Of a stretch of 64,000 nt of DNA, positions 14,601 through 25,500 are shown one piece after another. Below the pieces are notes generated by a model. The model was not told the DNA's origin and made no database searches. It saw nothing but the letters and a program-made list of their open reading frames with translations. Position 1 is the first letter of the stretch. Each line of letters starts with the position of its first letter. A program made the position numbers and the translations under genes. This stretch comes from Corbicula japonica (Eukaryota; Mollusca; Bivalvia; Venerida; Cyrenidae). The stretch spans positions 15,213,702 through 15,277,701 of the forward strand of contig JAZAYU010000002.1 of NCBI GenBank assembly GCA_038501625.1, read 5' to 3'.

Positions 14601-17600
14601 CAGACAGTGTAAAATTTAAAATCATGATCAGATGGCATATATGTTCGCCTGTGTGTTAAAAGGTGTATCAATGGAGTAAACGATAAACAAAAAAAAAACA
14701 ACCTTCAGCTAGATATGAAATCATTACATCACATGAAGTATATTCTAATGCAATTCAAAACTACTCAAAAAATTGTCATGTTTCAAAAGTGACAAGTCTT
14801 CAATGCTAAATCCCCAATACATTTCTGTTGTCAGTCATAATTTTATTTGAAAACTTATTAAAGGGCCCAAGATCATAAAACTAAAACTGGAGACCAGTCT
14901 CATATCTCAAGCATCTGAATGGCAAAAATGCTGACTGGTCGCCATTTCAGCCAATCAAATGCTTGAGATTTTAGACTGGTCTACTATCTCAGCTTTATGA
15001 TCTTGGGCCTGGTATAAAATAAGTACCATCTAATGTGAGCTTCCTCCAGTAGTTCTCCTTTCCTCCCATCTTAGCTGGACATTCATCAATGTTCGTCAAA
15101 TACTGTTAAATAAAGACTTTTCAGTAACTCACAATTTGAAAAATATTCTGCTGAATAAAAGCAATGTTCTCTATAGAACCAAAATAGGAATATTTTTATA
15201 TTTTGCATAAGCCATAATTTCAGGGAAAGTAATCCTGATATAATATAATATGTTAATCTGACATTTTACATCCCTTGTTTCCCTTGATAAGGCAGAAAGG
15301 AAGGAATTTGCAAATATGCGGAAATATGAAATAATTAGAAGACCCATAAGTTTCATAAAGATAATGGCAGTGAAAATTCCTTACTTAATGATTATCAACA
15401 CACTTTTCCAAATCAAGACTCTAAGTTTGAAAAAATTCCACTGAAGAGTAAACGAGGAGTTTGCCACACAAAATTTGTTGATAAATTGAAAAAAGGTGTG
15501 TTAGCTATGGCCACGGCCAGAAGACATGGTCTCCCCACACATCCAAAAAGTAGAGAGCAGAAGAGCACATGGGCTGAAGGTTATAAAGCTAAGAATCTCA
15601 AGCATCTGAGACTGGTTGCCATTTCAGCTAATCAGATGCTTGAAATTTGAGACTGGTTTCCATGCTCAGTTCTATAACATTAGGCAATGGATTTATAAAA
15701 TGATCAATTTCAAAACATATGTTGACCACAATCAACAAAAAAGAGAACCCTAGGGTTACAATGTAACTGCCTTGGAACAGTCAGTGGCAAAACATTTTGC
15801 ATAAGAGAGACATACAAAAGGATAGACAGATATACAAACTGAGAGAAAATCTCAACAAGACAAGTGAAGTAGGGTATAATAAACTATAAAGAAGCATACA
15901 TACTTGCATATAATCTTTAAGGGTGGTAACATCAATCTCATCTGTGATTTTGTATTTTTTCTGAAACATGGCATCTTGTAACATCTGGTCATAAAATTGA
16001 CGGTTTCCCATTAACTTAAGGGAGTCTTCAGCAGCCTAGAAATAATAAGGGTTGTGATAAAATCCACCCCTGAAACTTGTATTTAACTTGGAGTACCCCA
16101 GTATTTCAAACATCTTGTAACAAGATAATAAAATTGATGGTTTCCCATCAGTTTTAAGGAGTCTTCAGCAGCCTGGATATATTAAGAGTTGTGATAGAAT
16201 CCACACCTGAACCTCGTATTTTACTTGGGCACCAAGTTGTGATAACATTATCTGTTGCATGAAATTTCACAAGCATACATTAAGTAGTTTAGAACTTTAG
16301 ATTAAATTGTTCTTACATGAATTATTCAAACTTAGAAACTGGTATAGATGTTCAACATTTTCAAGCATCTAAACATAACCAAGGCTTGTTATTGCATGGC
16401 AGAGATAACTGAAGTTTGTTGATTGTTACAAATACATGTAGCAATAACTACTGTACTGTACCAGCAAACCTTACTTTATTAACTTAACCCTTTACCCCAT
16501 GGGATATAGCTGTTACCAAAAGAATAAAAAGAGAAATTCCATATCAGCCAGCATATCAGTGCCTTCTGATCAGGCTATACACTGCTTGCATTCTGCCCCA
16601 ATATCACTAGACTAAGTGTTGCGATTTATACTTACACCAGTAGCAGGTTTAATAACTCTTCTTCCACTAAGATATTTAACTCCCTTGCCATCTGAGTGTA
16701 AGAACACTTTGAAGAATATCATTGGAGGGAATTCACCACCTCCAAACCTGTGAAAAGACATATATTGGTTAGAAAATCTACCAAAACTACAGGTTAAGTG
16801 TTCAAATCAAAATTCATGTCAGGTAACAATGTAATCATGGTACAATGTAATATCTAGACTATTTGTAGATGTGTTTGCTTTTGATTTAATAGAGGTCTTT
16901 CAAATTGTTGTGCGCATGCGTCATACTCCACGTTTAGGTACGAAAATATTGGTTTTATCCTAAACCGACGTGTGAGGGGGCATTTAACGGTGCCATTGCT
17001 AACAGAATGAACGGACATGATCACGGTGTCATATTAAAGCTTATGATAAATTTTAATAATAATTATGACGGAGCATAATACATTCGAATTTCATGAATTT
17101 CCGAATATTAAGGATTTAAAAAGTCTGGTCGGCAAGATTTGAGTGTGTAAACAGCGTAAAACAAAGACGTGGTTGCCACTTTGAATCATGAAAAGTCTTA
17201 TATGAAAACAAAGACAATGTGGAGTACATGTTACTGTATATTTGCCAAAGACACATATATATAAGCGTCTCGAGTTTTTCTGACAAAATGTGTTTACTTC
17301 AAGAAATATATTTTATGTTACATGATCTCTTTAAGTTGGAGGTAAACAGATAAATACAGCGATGTATTGCCGCTTTATTTAACGCCCGTTCTTATTTTGT
17401 TTACCTGTTTTATTTCGTCCAAACATTTATTTAAAACTAACATTTACTGTAATCATTCGTTTATTTCTTTCATCAGTCCTGGATTTAAATTATTTTTATG
17501 TTTAAGAACTATGAAATCATATTTTGAAGACGACCGTGTAACTGTTTATTGTCCCTGTATATTTGACACAATATTCGAATTTCCCTTCTGTCCAGAAAAC

Positions 17601-20600
17601 AATGGTGACATATTGAGTTGCGAAAACTTGTTTGGCATCTGACATTCGAGTAGACATAATTCTATTATACTTTAAAATGAAATTAATTATCTTAAATCAT
17701 CAAATTGAAAGTAACTGTTATTGTCACTTCTAGAATACATGAATATTTACTTGTTAAGGAAATAATGCAGAAAGAATACAAAATGTCTGCAGACCGCCAA
17801 ATCCCAGGATTTAATAGAAATCTCCGGAGTGTAAGGTTCTCCTCCGGATCTTGGGATTTTCAGGCAAAATTTACGGATTTAAAAAATATTATATAAGATA
17901 ATTTAATGAAACATAGATTAAACTGAGTTTAGAATGGGGTTATTTTACAATTACATTAATTAATATTAAGAAACTTGGTCTTGGTCTAGGCTCCCTAATT
18001 TCCTGTTTATAGATAGGCTACTCGCATCCTGAAAATACCGCGATGAAAAATGTTAAAATGCCCATAACCTTTCTTGATGTGCTTGTAAATGATCATAACA
18101 TTTTTTTAATTCTTGGTTGTTTGACTGAACCCACTTATTTATAAATGTGAAATGATTATTCAACATGTTCTTAATTTTATAATCTCTTAGTCATATTAAC
18201 AATAGTAAACAATGCCCCCTCACGTGCAGTTATCGCCTAATTGTGCTCTTCAATTTTAGAGAGTGTTAAGGGGAGGTAACAATTTGAAAGAACTCTATTT
18301 GGTTATATCTGACCAAAAAGTGACCAGTGCAGATCCTGATCAGATGGCAGGGATGTGCTGGCTGATCTGAATCTACACTGTTCACCAATGCCATAAAGGC
18401 GTATATATGGAGGAAAGGGTAAATGTATGAACATAAACAACATATACTCTTCAGCTGACATACCTGAATCTAACTCTGACTTGATGGCATTTGTCACTAA
18501 GGAACTCAGCTTCCTTAGGGGCAACCTTCCTCAAAATTTCTTGTGACATAGAATTTTCCTGTAAGATAAACATGATAAATACAAATTAAGTTTTTTAATA
18601 CAAATCTGATTTTCTCCATACATTTTGTGAATAATATACATGTTAATTATTTTTTATTTACTGTACATTGTATTACATGTATTAGATGCCTGTAAATTGT
18701 ATTATTAGATGCCATTCCTTTTACAAGCAAAATGCAGATACCACTAGACTCACTTTTAAAACAGAATTGGAATTTCTAAAAAAAAAACAAAAAACAGTGG
18801 ACCAGGTAATTTTATGAAAAAAAGCTAGTTCAGTGTCAAATGAAAGAAATTTATTTCAAATGAATCAAAGGAGAAAATCAGTCGTCAAAAGGAAGGGATT
18901 AATCATTTACATACTACACTAAACCCTTTTTCCATGCCTTTTATCTTATGGGTAACCAGTGTAGATCCAGGTCAGCCTGCACATCTGTGTTGTCTGATCA
19001 GGATCTACACATTTCATTTTTAAATTATTTCTGCCCAAGATATAAACTTTAGATCAAGATCTGAAGAATTTTCTCCCGTTTTAATAAAGAAAGTGTGAAG
19101 AAGGCAGTATGAACAAATAACATCATTCATAAAAAACAAATATTAAGGTATTTATTGACGTATTTATTGACAAACAATCATTGTTGACCATGTTGACAGA
19201 GTAACATTCAATAAAACTGTGTTTTGGGAAGACAACACATTTATGCATTCTGATCTGGATCAACACTGCTGGCTTTTAGGTTAGACAGAATCTACTGAAG
19301 CAAACAGGGTAGATCCAGATCAAATGCACCCATGGGATTTGGATCTACAGTGCCCAAGGTTATAAAACTGAGCATGGAAACCAGTCTCAAATCTCAAGCA
19401 TCTGATTGGCTGAAATGGCGACCAGTCGCCATTTCAGCCAATCAGATGCTTGAGATTTGAGACTGGTTTCCATGCTCAGCTTTATAACCTTGGGCACAGT
19501 AGACACACATGTCATGTAAGTCATGTCTGTGGAGTAAAGTGTTCTATCACTTACAGCTGCACACACTGCATGTTTCAACAGTTTGAACATCTGTCTGTCT
19601 CTGTATCCTATCCAGGACTTTTCTATAATTGATGCAGCAGCATGTCGAATCATTCTGAAAAGAAATTCAACATTTGTCCATTGAGTACTATTTATAATGA
19701 CCACTGCTTAAAACAAATATTATAATTGATAATGCTAATAACATGGTTATTTTCTAAATTTACAAAAGTTTAGGGAAATTCTTGACTTTTTAACTGTCCA
19801 ATGCCCTCTTAAAAAATATCTGACTGGCGTAGTGCTTTTTTGGTTTTAGTATATTTTAAAACTGGCTAATAGCCTTGTATAAAAAAGGCACAGTATACCC
19901 ACTCTTTCTCATTAACAGGAGGCTGTCTTAGATGTTTCCCCGGGGTGGGACTTCTGTGTTCTCCTTCCTTGGAACTTATGGGTGTGGTTGTAGTATGGCG
20001 GTACTGGCCAAACTCCTGACCCTCGAGGGTAGCTACAAAGTCTCCAGTGAGTTGATTAGCTGATGGTGACTTCCGGACATCTCCCTAGAAATATTGGAGA
20101 AGTAAATTCACTACAAACTTTGATGCATACCTCTACAGATTAACCCTTTACTACAAATATACATATTTTTTGTGTGTATGACCAGTGTGAATCCAGATCA
20201 GACAGCACATTGTGTAACTTTTGATCAGGATCTGCAATGTTGGCTATTTGGTCAAAAATACCATTGTACATGTTGTAATTCAAAAGTAAATAGTGTAAAA
20301 AATTCTGATCAGATGGCACATATCCATAAAAATTGTTAATTGATTTTTAGTTCTTAAACTCTTATGAAATGTATGGTTTCAGTTAGCATTTTATTAAATT
20401 TTCACTTTACACTGGACTTTTTGCACATACCACTTCAACTTTAGGCTTAAAATGACAAACAGACTTAAAAACATAATCTATCTGAAAACTTTAAGCTTAA
20501 AGTGAGTCAAATGACAAACAAACTTAAAAACATGATCAATATAAAGTATTTCAGCTAAGCCCACATCACATTGTTTAATTACATAATAAAAATTGCACTT

Positions 20601-21061
20601 AAATGGGTCCAAAATAAACTTTCGAGATGGATGGCCTCATGAATGACTGACCGTTTTAAATGAGTTTTCTCATTGAATAATTTAGTTGTTGTTTTTTTAT
20701 TTATTTTATACCTTTCATTTGTAAAAGGTTTTTTAAAGTCAAACCCCGCTATTATGACCACTATTGGGACAAGGCAGAAGTGGTCCTAATAGTGGGGTGG
20801 TTCTTTTTTCAGGACAGAAGATCTGTAAAATAAAACAGTGAAATGGCAGTCTTAATACAGGAGTGGTCTTTTTCAGGGTTTTTAATAAAATTAAAAAGCT
20901 AGCTTATACCCCTTGTAGGTGTGCAGGGATTTTCTTTAGTGCTGCACCAGGGCTTCCTGCTTTCTTTCTAATCTCATCTGACTGTGCAGTGGGTAATTTC
21001 ACATTTATAGATGTCTTGCTAGTGGAACTCTTTGCATCTGCATTTTTCCCCTCAGGAGAAT
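8611..21061 (-). CDS. CXorf58: CXorf58-like protein, ten visible coding exons
   Basis: Exons, 5' to 3' on the minus strand: 21061-20910, 20084-19903, 19654-19555, 18558-18464, 16747-16636, 16035-15904, 15102-15027, 13943-13790, 13220-13091, 8817-8611 (TGA at 8613-8611). All junctions are GT-AG and phases close exactly, giving 446 residues without the first exon. The family call rests on remembered human CXorf58: an IQ-like helix (ASIIEKSWIGYRDRQMF) followed by LLKHAVCAA, then LRKVAPKEAEFL, FPPMIFFKVFLHSDG, KLMGNRQFYDQML, the ENYWRKL segment, RPLTQDIQIQHIRAVSEMR and GRRSKQARARAMKMRKLYG. About 115 residues before the IQ-like helix are Ser/Thr/Lys/Pro-rich, and the acidic C-terminus (EEPEDYFDKYG, EWTQELSFNDDL) extends past the human ending I recall; human is about 330 residues. 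The exon ending at 19903 must use donor GA|gtgggt; the GT four bases further breaks frame. Biochemical function is unknown. It is divergent from IFT80. Confidence 0.85.
8855..9062. repeat. TTAA-type element, copy 3
   Basis: Both ends are recognisable (ACCCTTTACTCCAT / ATATGGAGTAAAGGG). It starts 38 bases beyond the acceptor side of the last CXorf58-like exon. Confidence 0.8.
9312..9548. repeat. TTAA-type element, copy 4
   Basis: CCTTTACTCCATATAT at the left and GGGGTAAAGGGTTAA at the right, with hairpin copy 4 immediately beyond. Confidence 0.8.
9561..9729. repeat. Hairpin family, copy 4
   Basis: Diverged A-type copy with a small insertion in the left arm. It follows directly on a TTAA-type element. 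Confidence 0.75.
9916..10551. mobile_element. TA-flanked MITE in the CXorf58-like last intron
   Basis: Termini CCGTAAATTGGGATATTTTG and, inward from the right, CCATAAATTGGGATAATTTG, with TA on each side. The interior repeats ATTTTGGTGTG near both ends. The 72-residue minus frame at 10420-10202 looks like chance. Confidence 0.75.
11063..11145. repeat. Miniature element with perfect 18-base inverted repeats
   Basis: ATTCATCACCTTAGTGCA at 11063 and its exact complement ending at 11145 enclose about 47 bases. Confidence 0.7.
11508..11600. repeat. Hairpin family, copy 5
   Basis: B-type copy with a deleted right-arm centre. Confidence 0.75.
11870..12094. repeat. TTAA-type element, copy 5
   Basis: Internal CAGTGTAGATC...CAGTGTAGATCC halves and a TATATGGAGTAAAGGG right end. 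The left end is worn. Confidence 0.7.
12179..12298. repeat. TTAA-type element, copy 6 (left half)
   Basis: AATCCTTTACTGCATGG start. It is cut short where the next copy begins. Confidence 0.65.
12299..12510. repeat. TTAA-type element, copy 7
   Basis: Near-complete: TTAACCCTTTCCTCCATAGA to TATATGGAGGAGAGGATTAA. Confidence 0.85.
12719..12891. repeat. TTAA-type element, copy 8
   Basis: Deleted internally; the right end AAATGGAGTAAAGGGTTAA is clear. Confidence 0.7.
12919..13062. repeat. Hairpin family, copy 6
   Basis: B-type, full length, ending about 30 bases from CXorf58-like exon 13220-13091 on its donor side. Confidence 0.85.
13265..13497. repeat. TTAA-type element, copy 9
   Basis: Complete length with a GTGGAGTAAAGGGTTAA right end. 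It is 45 bases upstream (gene sense) of CXorf58-like exon 13220-13091. Confidence 0.8.
14223..14291. repeat. Short hairpin, GGGTTGC ends, second copy
   Basis: GGGTTGCACGCAAG...CTTGCATGCAACC around CAATGTAGTTACAAC; related to 7906-7964. Confidence 0.5.
14338..14682. repeat. TTAA-type element, copy 10, split by a hairpin
   Basis: Left part ACACCTTACTCCACGGA, then hairpin copy 7, then the right part ending AATGGAGTAAACGATAAA. Confidence 0.75.
14387..14527. repeat. Hairpin family, copy 7, nested in a TTAA-type element
   Basis: Near-perfect B-type hairpin that interrupts the element at 14338-14682. Confidence 0.88.
14863..15009. repeat. Hairpin family, copy 8
   Basis: A-type, full length with GGCCCAAGATCAT ends, 18 bases from the exon at 15102-15027. 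Confidence 0.88.
15571..15687. repeat. Hairpin family, copy 9
   Basis: B-type copy with about half of its left arm deleted. Confidence 0.75.
16483..16600. repeat. TTAA-type element, copy 11 (left half)
   Basis: TTAACCCTTTACCCCATGGG start, ending about 36 bases from exon 16747-16636. Confidence 0.65.
16967..18227. repeat. Possible DNA element, weak evidence
   Basis: CGTGTGAGGGGGCATT near 16968 is inverted as AATGCCCCCTCACGTG near 18211. No target duplication was found. The 91-residue plus frame at 17367-17642 is Phe/Cys-rich and unassigned. Confidence 0.3.
18297..18421. repeat. TTAA-type element, copy 12 (right half)
   Basis: GACCAGTGCAGATCCTGATC through TATATATGGAGGAAAGGGTAA. Confidence 0.75.
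18923..19040. repeat. TTAA-type element, copy 13 (left half)
   Basis: AAACCCTTTTTCCATGCC start and GTGTAGATCCAGGTCAGCC body. Confidence 0.7.
19228..19541. repeat. TTAA-type element, copy 14, split by a hairpin
   Basis: Remnants lie on both sides of hairpin copy 10; the right end reads GTGGAGTAAAGTGTT. Confidence 0.65.
19352..19495. repeat. Hairpin family, copy 10, with clear target duplication
   Basis: B-type hairpin of 144 bases with GCCCAAGG and CCTTGGGC ends. ACAGT lies directly on both sides, a 5-base target duplication. The host sequence is a TTAA-type element. It lies 60 bases from exon 19654-19555. Confidence 0.9.
20142..20330. repeat. TTAA-type element, copy 15
   Basis: TTAACCCTTTACTACAAATA start; the right end is lost. 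Confidence 0.7.
20735..20880. repeat. Dispersed GACCACT-type repeat
   Basis: AAGTCAAACCCCGCTATTAT, GGACAAGGCAGAAGTGGTCC and GGTCTTTTTCAGGG phrases are shared with the block at 8099. It abuts the exon ending at 20910. Confidence 0.5.
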
Positions 21062-21098
21062 CTGTAAAATTCAAAAGCCAACATTAATCCATTGGCTC

Positions 21099-21282
21099 TA
21101 TTCTCATTGGCAAACTGTGTAGATCCAGATCAGATAGCACATTAGAGTGACCTGATCAGGATCTACACTGTTTGCTTACATATTCATCATGTAATTTCTG
21201 ACGAAGAAGCGAACAGATGTACAAGCTGATCTGGGTCCACACTGGTTGCAATGTAATAACAAGTATATATATGAAATAAATT
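21099..21282. repeat. TTAA-type element, copy 16
   Basis: GTGTAGATCCAGATCAGATA body and TATATATGAAATAAA worn right end, 38 bases upstream (gene sense) of the first certain CXorf58-like exon. Confidence 0.65.
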
Positions 21283-21499
21283 TGGGTTAATGTTTTACAT
21301 GCATAAATGAACAGATCGGGAAAATCAGACAGCATTTGGGTCTCTTTTACAATAATATAGTCCCACACCAAATATGTACACATGATGGTCAAGATCTTTG
21401 TCATGCTTAGTGAATGTTTTCTAAAAACATAAGCTCTTTGTTTGATAATTTCCAAAATATCAAAAGGTACAATGTAAAAATTCTTTTAATTATGGTGGA

Positions 21500-21600
21500 T
21501 TCATGCTGGTAGCTCAACCAGGACTCCAGCCCAAGGTTTCTGGCTTACTGTGCAAGCACTCTATCTCTGAGCTACTAAGCCACCGCCCCTTCTCACCAAA
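21500..21600 (-). repeat. tRNA-derived SINE fragment
   Basis: On the minus strand: GGCTTAGTAGCTCAGAGATA (A-box-like), GAGTGCTTGCACAGTAAGCC, then GGCTGGAGTCC (degenerate B box). It is tRNA-like but not a functional tRNA. Confidence 0.55.
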
Positions 21601-21615
21601 AAAGCTTTTCACCAT
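21597..21615 (-). CDS. Candidate first coding exon of the CXorf58-like gene
   Basis: The exon at 21061-20910 starts in phase 1, so an upstream exon must supply one base. An ATG at 21615 opens MVKSFF plus one base and stops at a G|gtgaga donor, which joins in frame to ...DSPEGKNADAK. The stretch lies beside a tRNA-like SINE fragment, and a related sequence recurs near 21871, so the start would be repeat-derived. This is the only phase-1 donor after a nearby ATG that I found. Another first exon, or an untranslated one nearer 22.3 kb, is equally possible. Confidence 0.25.
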
Positions 21616-21767
21616 AAATCTAAACTGGTTAAACACTTCCCCAGGGCTATTGAAATTCTTCTTCAAAGTTCCAAGAAATTCTATCTTGAATTTATATTTT
21701 CATTACAACCACTTCTTCATAGTAAGTGATTTCTGTTGGGTGCCAAATGTAACAGGTGAAAATTTAG

Positions 21768-21865
21768 CGGCTTGACCAGGACTTGAACCCAGGGTGCTTC
21801 ACTTACAGTGTAAGCACTCTATAAATCATAAATCACTGAGCTACCAAGTTACCACATCATATCGC
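21768..21865 (-). repeat. tRNA-derived SINE fragment, second copy
   Basis: On the minus strand: TTGGTAGCTCAGTGATTTAT, GAGTGCTTACACTGTAAG and a good B box GGTTCAAGTCC. It shares flanking AAGCTTTTCACCAT sequence with the copy at 21500. Confidence 0.6.
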
Positions 21866-22084
21866 AATCAAGCTTTTCACCATTAGCCTAATCTAGTTGC
21901 ATTCATCATGAATTCAAAATGTTATGACCCAAAAATATTTCAGCACCAAGACATTTCAACCCCTGGACTTCACTACAGTCTAAGAAGACCCCCTGATCTT
22001 ATTTGGAAGGACAATTCACCCATCCCCCTACCCCTGGATTTTGACCTAAGGATTTTTGAAAGTATGGGTTATCACTCTCAAATA

Positions 22085-22210
22085 TCCATTGAGAATCTTA
22101 GGGTCGAAATGTCCTGGAGTGTGGTTTAAACGTCTTGGTGTCGAAATGTCTGAGAATTATCTTGGGGTCGAATTATCTTGGGTTCGAAATGTCCTGGGAT
22201 CGAAATGTCG
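22085..22210 (+). repeat. Short degenerate tandem repeat
   Basis: Phrases like CTTGGGGTCGAAATGTC recur about five times at irregular spacing of roughly 20-27 bases. Confidence 0.5.
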
Positions 22211-22359
22211 ACCCCATTGCTATAGATCTTATATGGACACTCTTCTTCTTTTTCTTTTTTTTGCGAATAAATTGTACAGCATACCCATAGTTAAAATATC
22301 TTGTCTTGGTTGGTTGTCTCTCTACATTGTTTTTGACATAAATTATGGATTTTAGTCAA

Positions 22360-22564
22360 ACAAAAAAGTCACTTCCGTCTCCAGTGAAAACAAATATGGC
22401 GACTTCCGTAGTTTAGGAACCGGATATCCGCTTATGCGCAATACATTAAATTCCATACTTGGCTGTCTGCTTGTCAAAGTTTTCAAAAACTAGAGAAGAA
22501 AAAGTGTTTTATTGGATTAATTCTTCGTAAATACGCGTTCGTCCTGTAAAATCCAAGGAGAGCC
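22360..22564. promoter_or_regulatory. Likely divergent promoter between IFT80 and the CXorf58-like gene
   Basis: The two genes point away from each other here. Two CGGAAGT cores (ETS-type) read on the minus strand within CACTTCCGT near 22371 and GACTTCCGT near 22401. A YY1-like ATGGCGAC lies between them at about 22396. The block ends just before the IFT80 ATG. No TATA box is evident and I did not find a clear RFX X-box by eye. Transcription starts are not known. Confidence 0.45.
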
Positions 22565-25500
22565 ATGAGGCTCAAAACGAACTTGCAGAAAGAACCAAAG
22601 CATATCCTTTCATATTTGTAGAAATATTCTCAAATTGTCAGACTTTACCTCTCCCCACCCACTTGACAACTATGTAAACAATGGTTATTCTTGATAATCT
22701 AATTCCACTGATCGAACTTGATGAACATCGTTATCCTCAGCATTAAATAAAATTAATTCTAGGAAAAAATTGTGATAAGTAACTCAAAAACTTGCAAATT
22801 TAGGAAAAAGTTAGTTTGTTTTTGGACACAGTCTAGTTATGCAGACCCTAATTTTTAGATAGTCATGTGCTAACTAAATTTCAGTTGCTCAAACACTGCT
22901 GGGCTTTTTGTGTTTGAACATCTGTAGTCTGCTAAACTAGATTCTATCCATTTTTAAATTAAATTAAATTGAAGAATATTAGCAACCCTGATAAGCGTCC
23001 ATTATACCAGATAAATATCTGGAATTTCAGTAAAATCCTATAGTCAGTGTAGTTTTTCTACCATAGCATCTTTATTATTTATGACACATACATCTAATTC
23101 ATGTCTTTTAAAAGCTAATAAAATTATCTACAATTCTGATTAAATCATTTTGGCATATAATTTATAAAAATAAACCATATGCCAAGTTAATTGCAGCTGA
23201 TTAGGATAAATTATCATAATCTGATCGCATAGACTTCCAGGCACGTCGCGGGTAACACCTACCCGTTTATTTCGCAAATGTGGTAATTGTAAATCATTTA
23301 AACATTAATGGGACTGTGCTAATTGGATAGAGAAATGATTGACGTTTGCGTAGGTACTCGAAAAATTTGCATAGGCCGCTCCCATGCCAAGAAATAATCC
23401 CTTAAAGTTGACCCAATTTTTTTCAAAAAGTACTCACTCAATTTTCATTTTTTGCACAGATATAAAAAATAGAAATCTTCAGCTTTATTTTGATATAAAA
23501 ATCTTTGATCGGAAATAATTATGACACTACCGCATTTTTATTTGAAGTACCTCCCTCTCTGCGTTTACGCAAACAACCGCGGCCGGCGCCATTTTGGAAA
23601 TCCATAAATTCAATACATGTACCGTTTAATCGGCAATTTATCGAATATAAAAACCTGCTTAAATTATATAATGGTGTTTATCAATTTGTAAGTGATTATA
23701 TTTTGTTTATTTTATAAAATTTTTAACTTAAACGCTGAAGTAACCGTGTAATTTGAAGAAAAAATTGGTCTGTTTCCACATCCAACCAAACGATCAACGT
23801 AATGTATGAAACGCGATATATTATTGAAGAATATTCCATCGACATTTTCTTTCTAGACAATATCTTGACAAATTTCAGTTAAAATAGATAATAATTTTCA
23901 TAAAATTAATAGATTTTTACAAATCTTGCATTTATTTATCGCATAAATCGTTCAAATTAATTCGTACTCAAAATTTTCGCCCCCTGCTACGCTATAATAT
24001 ATCGATGCGTTAACATGTGCCTGCAATGTGAAATTATGGACAAAGTTTCTATTAAAAAACTGTATATTTGGTAGTTAAGAGAAATAATATTTTTAAATAA
24101 ATTTACATTATTTTTGCTATTCCTTTCAGTTATTAGATTTCAAGCACTGTCCAATGGAAGTGGTGGATGAAGCTGAATTATATCCTGTACCTATGTGCAA
24201 GGCCTTGAAAATCTCAAAGCATGATATTGAAAACAAGTCACTGGATTTCATAGACTATTTTGGAATGGACTTGTATAAGAATTTAAAATATTTGCTGATA
24301 ATAGAAAGAATACCATTGGGAATTTGTAAAAATACATGGACTGCTCGGGGCAAATTTCACTGACACAAATCTGCTGTCCATCAATTTCAAAATTTTGAAG
24401 CCTAAATCAGAACAAAAAGTGTAAAAAAATATTTAGAGGGTTTAGAATTACTTGCAAAAGAGTTTAAGCCACTAGCAAGCAAAATGTACCCATTCAAGAA
24501 GAAAATTGCATATTGCAGACAGTTTTATTATGTGAGGACTTGGTTACTGAAGTTAGTTTATAGTTAAATGATTTAGTTTCCGAAATCGAATTCTTTCAGA
24601 AGGGGCATGAAAAAAATTAATTAAAATTACATGATAAACAATTTAATGAATTGTGAACAGACATTGTAAAAGGAACAAACTTGCTTCAATACCAGGTTAG
24701 GTTGAAAAAGGAAATAAAAATGAGCTTTTACATGGTTTCTTGGTTGAAAATTGTACGCAAGAAAAATGAAAAAAAATAAAAGTTGAAAATATTGAACTTA
24801 ATTCTGTTTAAAATGATAATGGTAAAAGATAGCTAAAAAATAATTACACTGATGGATTCAGCAGACAAAAAAGTACAAAAGTGCCAAGTTTCATTATGAT
24901 ATCTTTAAAAATACATGTAAAAGAAATATGGAACTTTAAAGTTGTATTGCCTTTTCAACGGTGCCGCGACTGAGCGAAAGAAACTATACATTTATATAGG
25001 GCAAAAATTCCAGAAAACTACGCCTTTTCCGAAACTTTAAATCCCCATAACTTTTTTATTTATTAAGATATTTTAAAAATTTAAACAGATTTATTATCAG
25101 TAAACTCCCCTCTATATACACTCGTCAAAAGTTCTAAGTGCACACTTTTTAATTTTGAATATCTCAAAGTAAACATATTCTAATTGAATGAAAGTTTTAC
25201 ATTATGTTAATTATGATCAAACAACAATATTTTTTTGAAAACCGTGCATATGTTTTATGCATTACGTCATCCACGTCGGCATACGCTATTTATGCGTTAT
25301 TCCCGTGCGGCAATCGAAATTTATTTTTTTACAATCGTTTTTGTTTTTCACATGTTCACCGACTCCAGACAAACACAAAAAAAACACCAACAAATTGTAA
25401 CCATGCAACGGTTGACGTCAGCAGACAACGACATTGCTGTCAAAATTCTTTTCACTGGCACAAGTTCAATTTTGTTGTAAAAAATCTTGGCGGTTTTCGT

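Noticed and set aside
17367..17642. 91-residue frame in a CXorf58-like intron
   Set aside because: Hydrophobic and Phe/Cys-rich with no recognised family; probably chance in AT-rich DNA.
19387..19704. 105-residue minus-strand frame as a gene
   Set aside because: It reads a hairpin repeat plus the CXorf58-like exon 19654-19555; only the exon part is real.
21768..21865. A tRNA gene
   Set aside because: A and B boxes are tRNA-like, but no cloverleaf with paired acceptor stem can be made; it is a SINE head.
22360..22564. An RFX X-box controlling IFT80
   Set aside because: No pair of GTTGCC / GGYAAC half-sites at proper spacing was found by eye.
22602..22618. Conventional GT donor at 22618 for IFT80 exon 1
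   Set aside because: It leaves phase 2 and adds residues absent from the family; the AT-AC splice restores the conserved sequence exactly.
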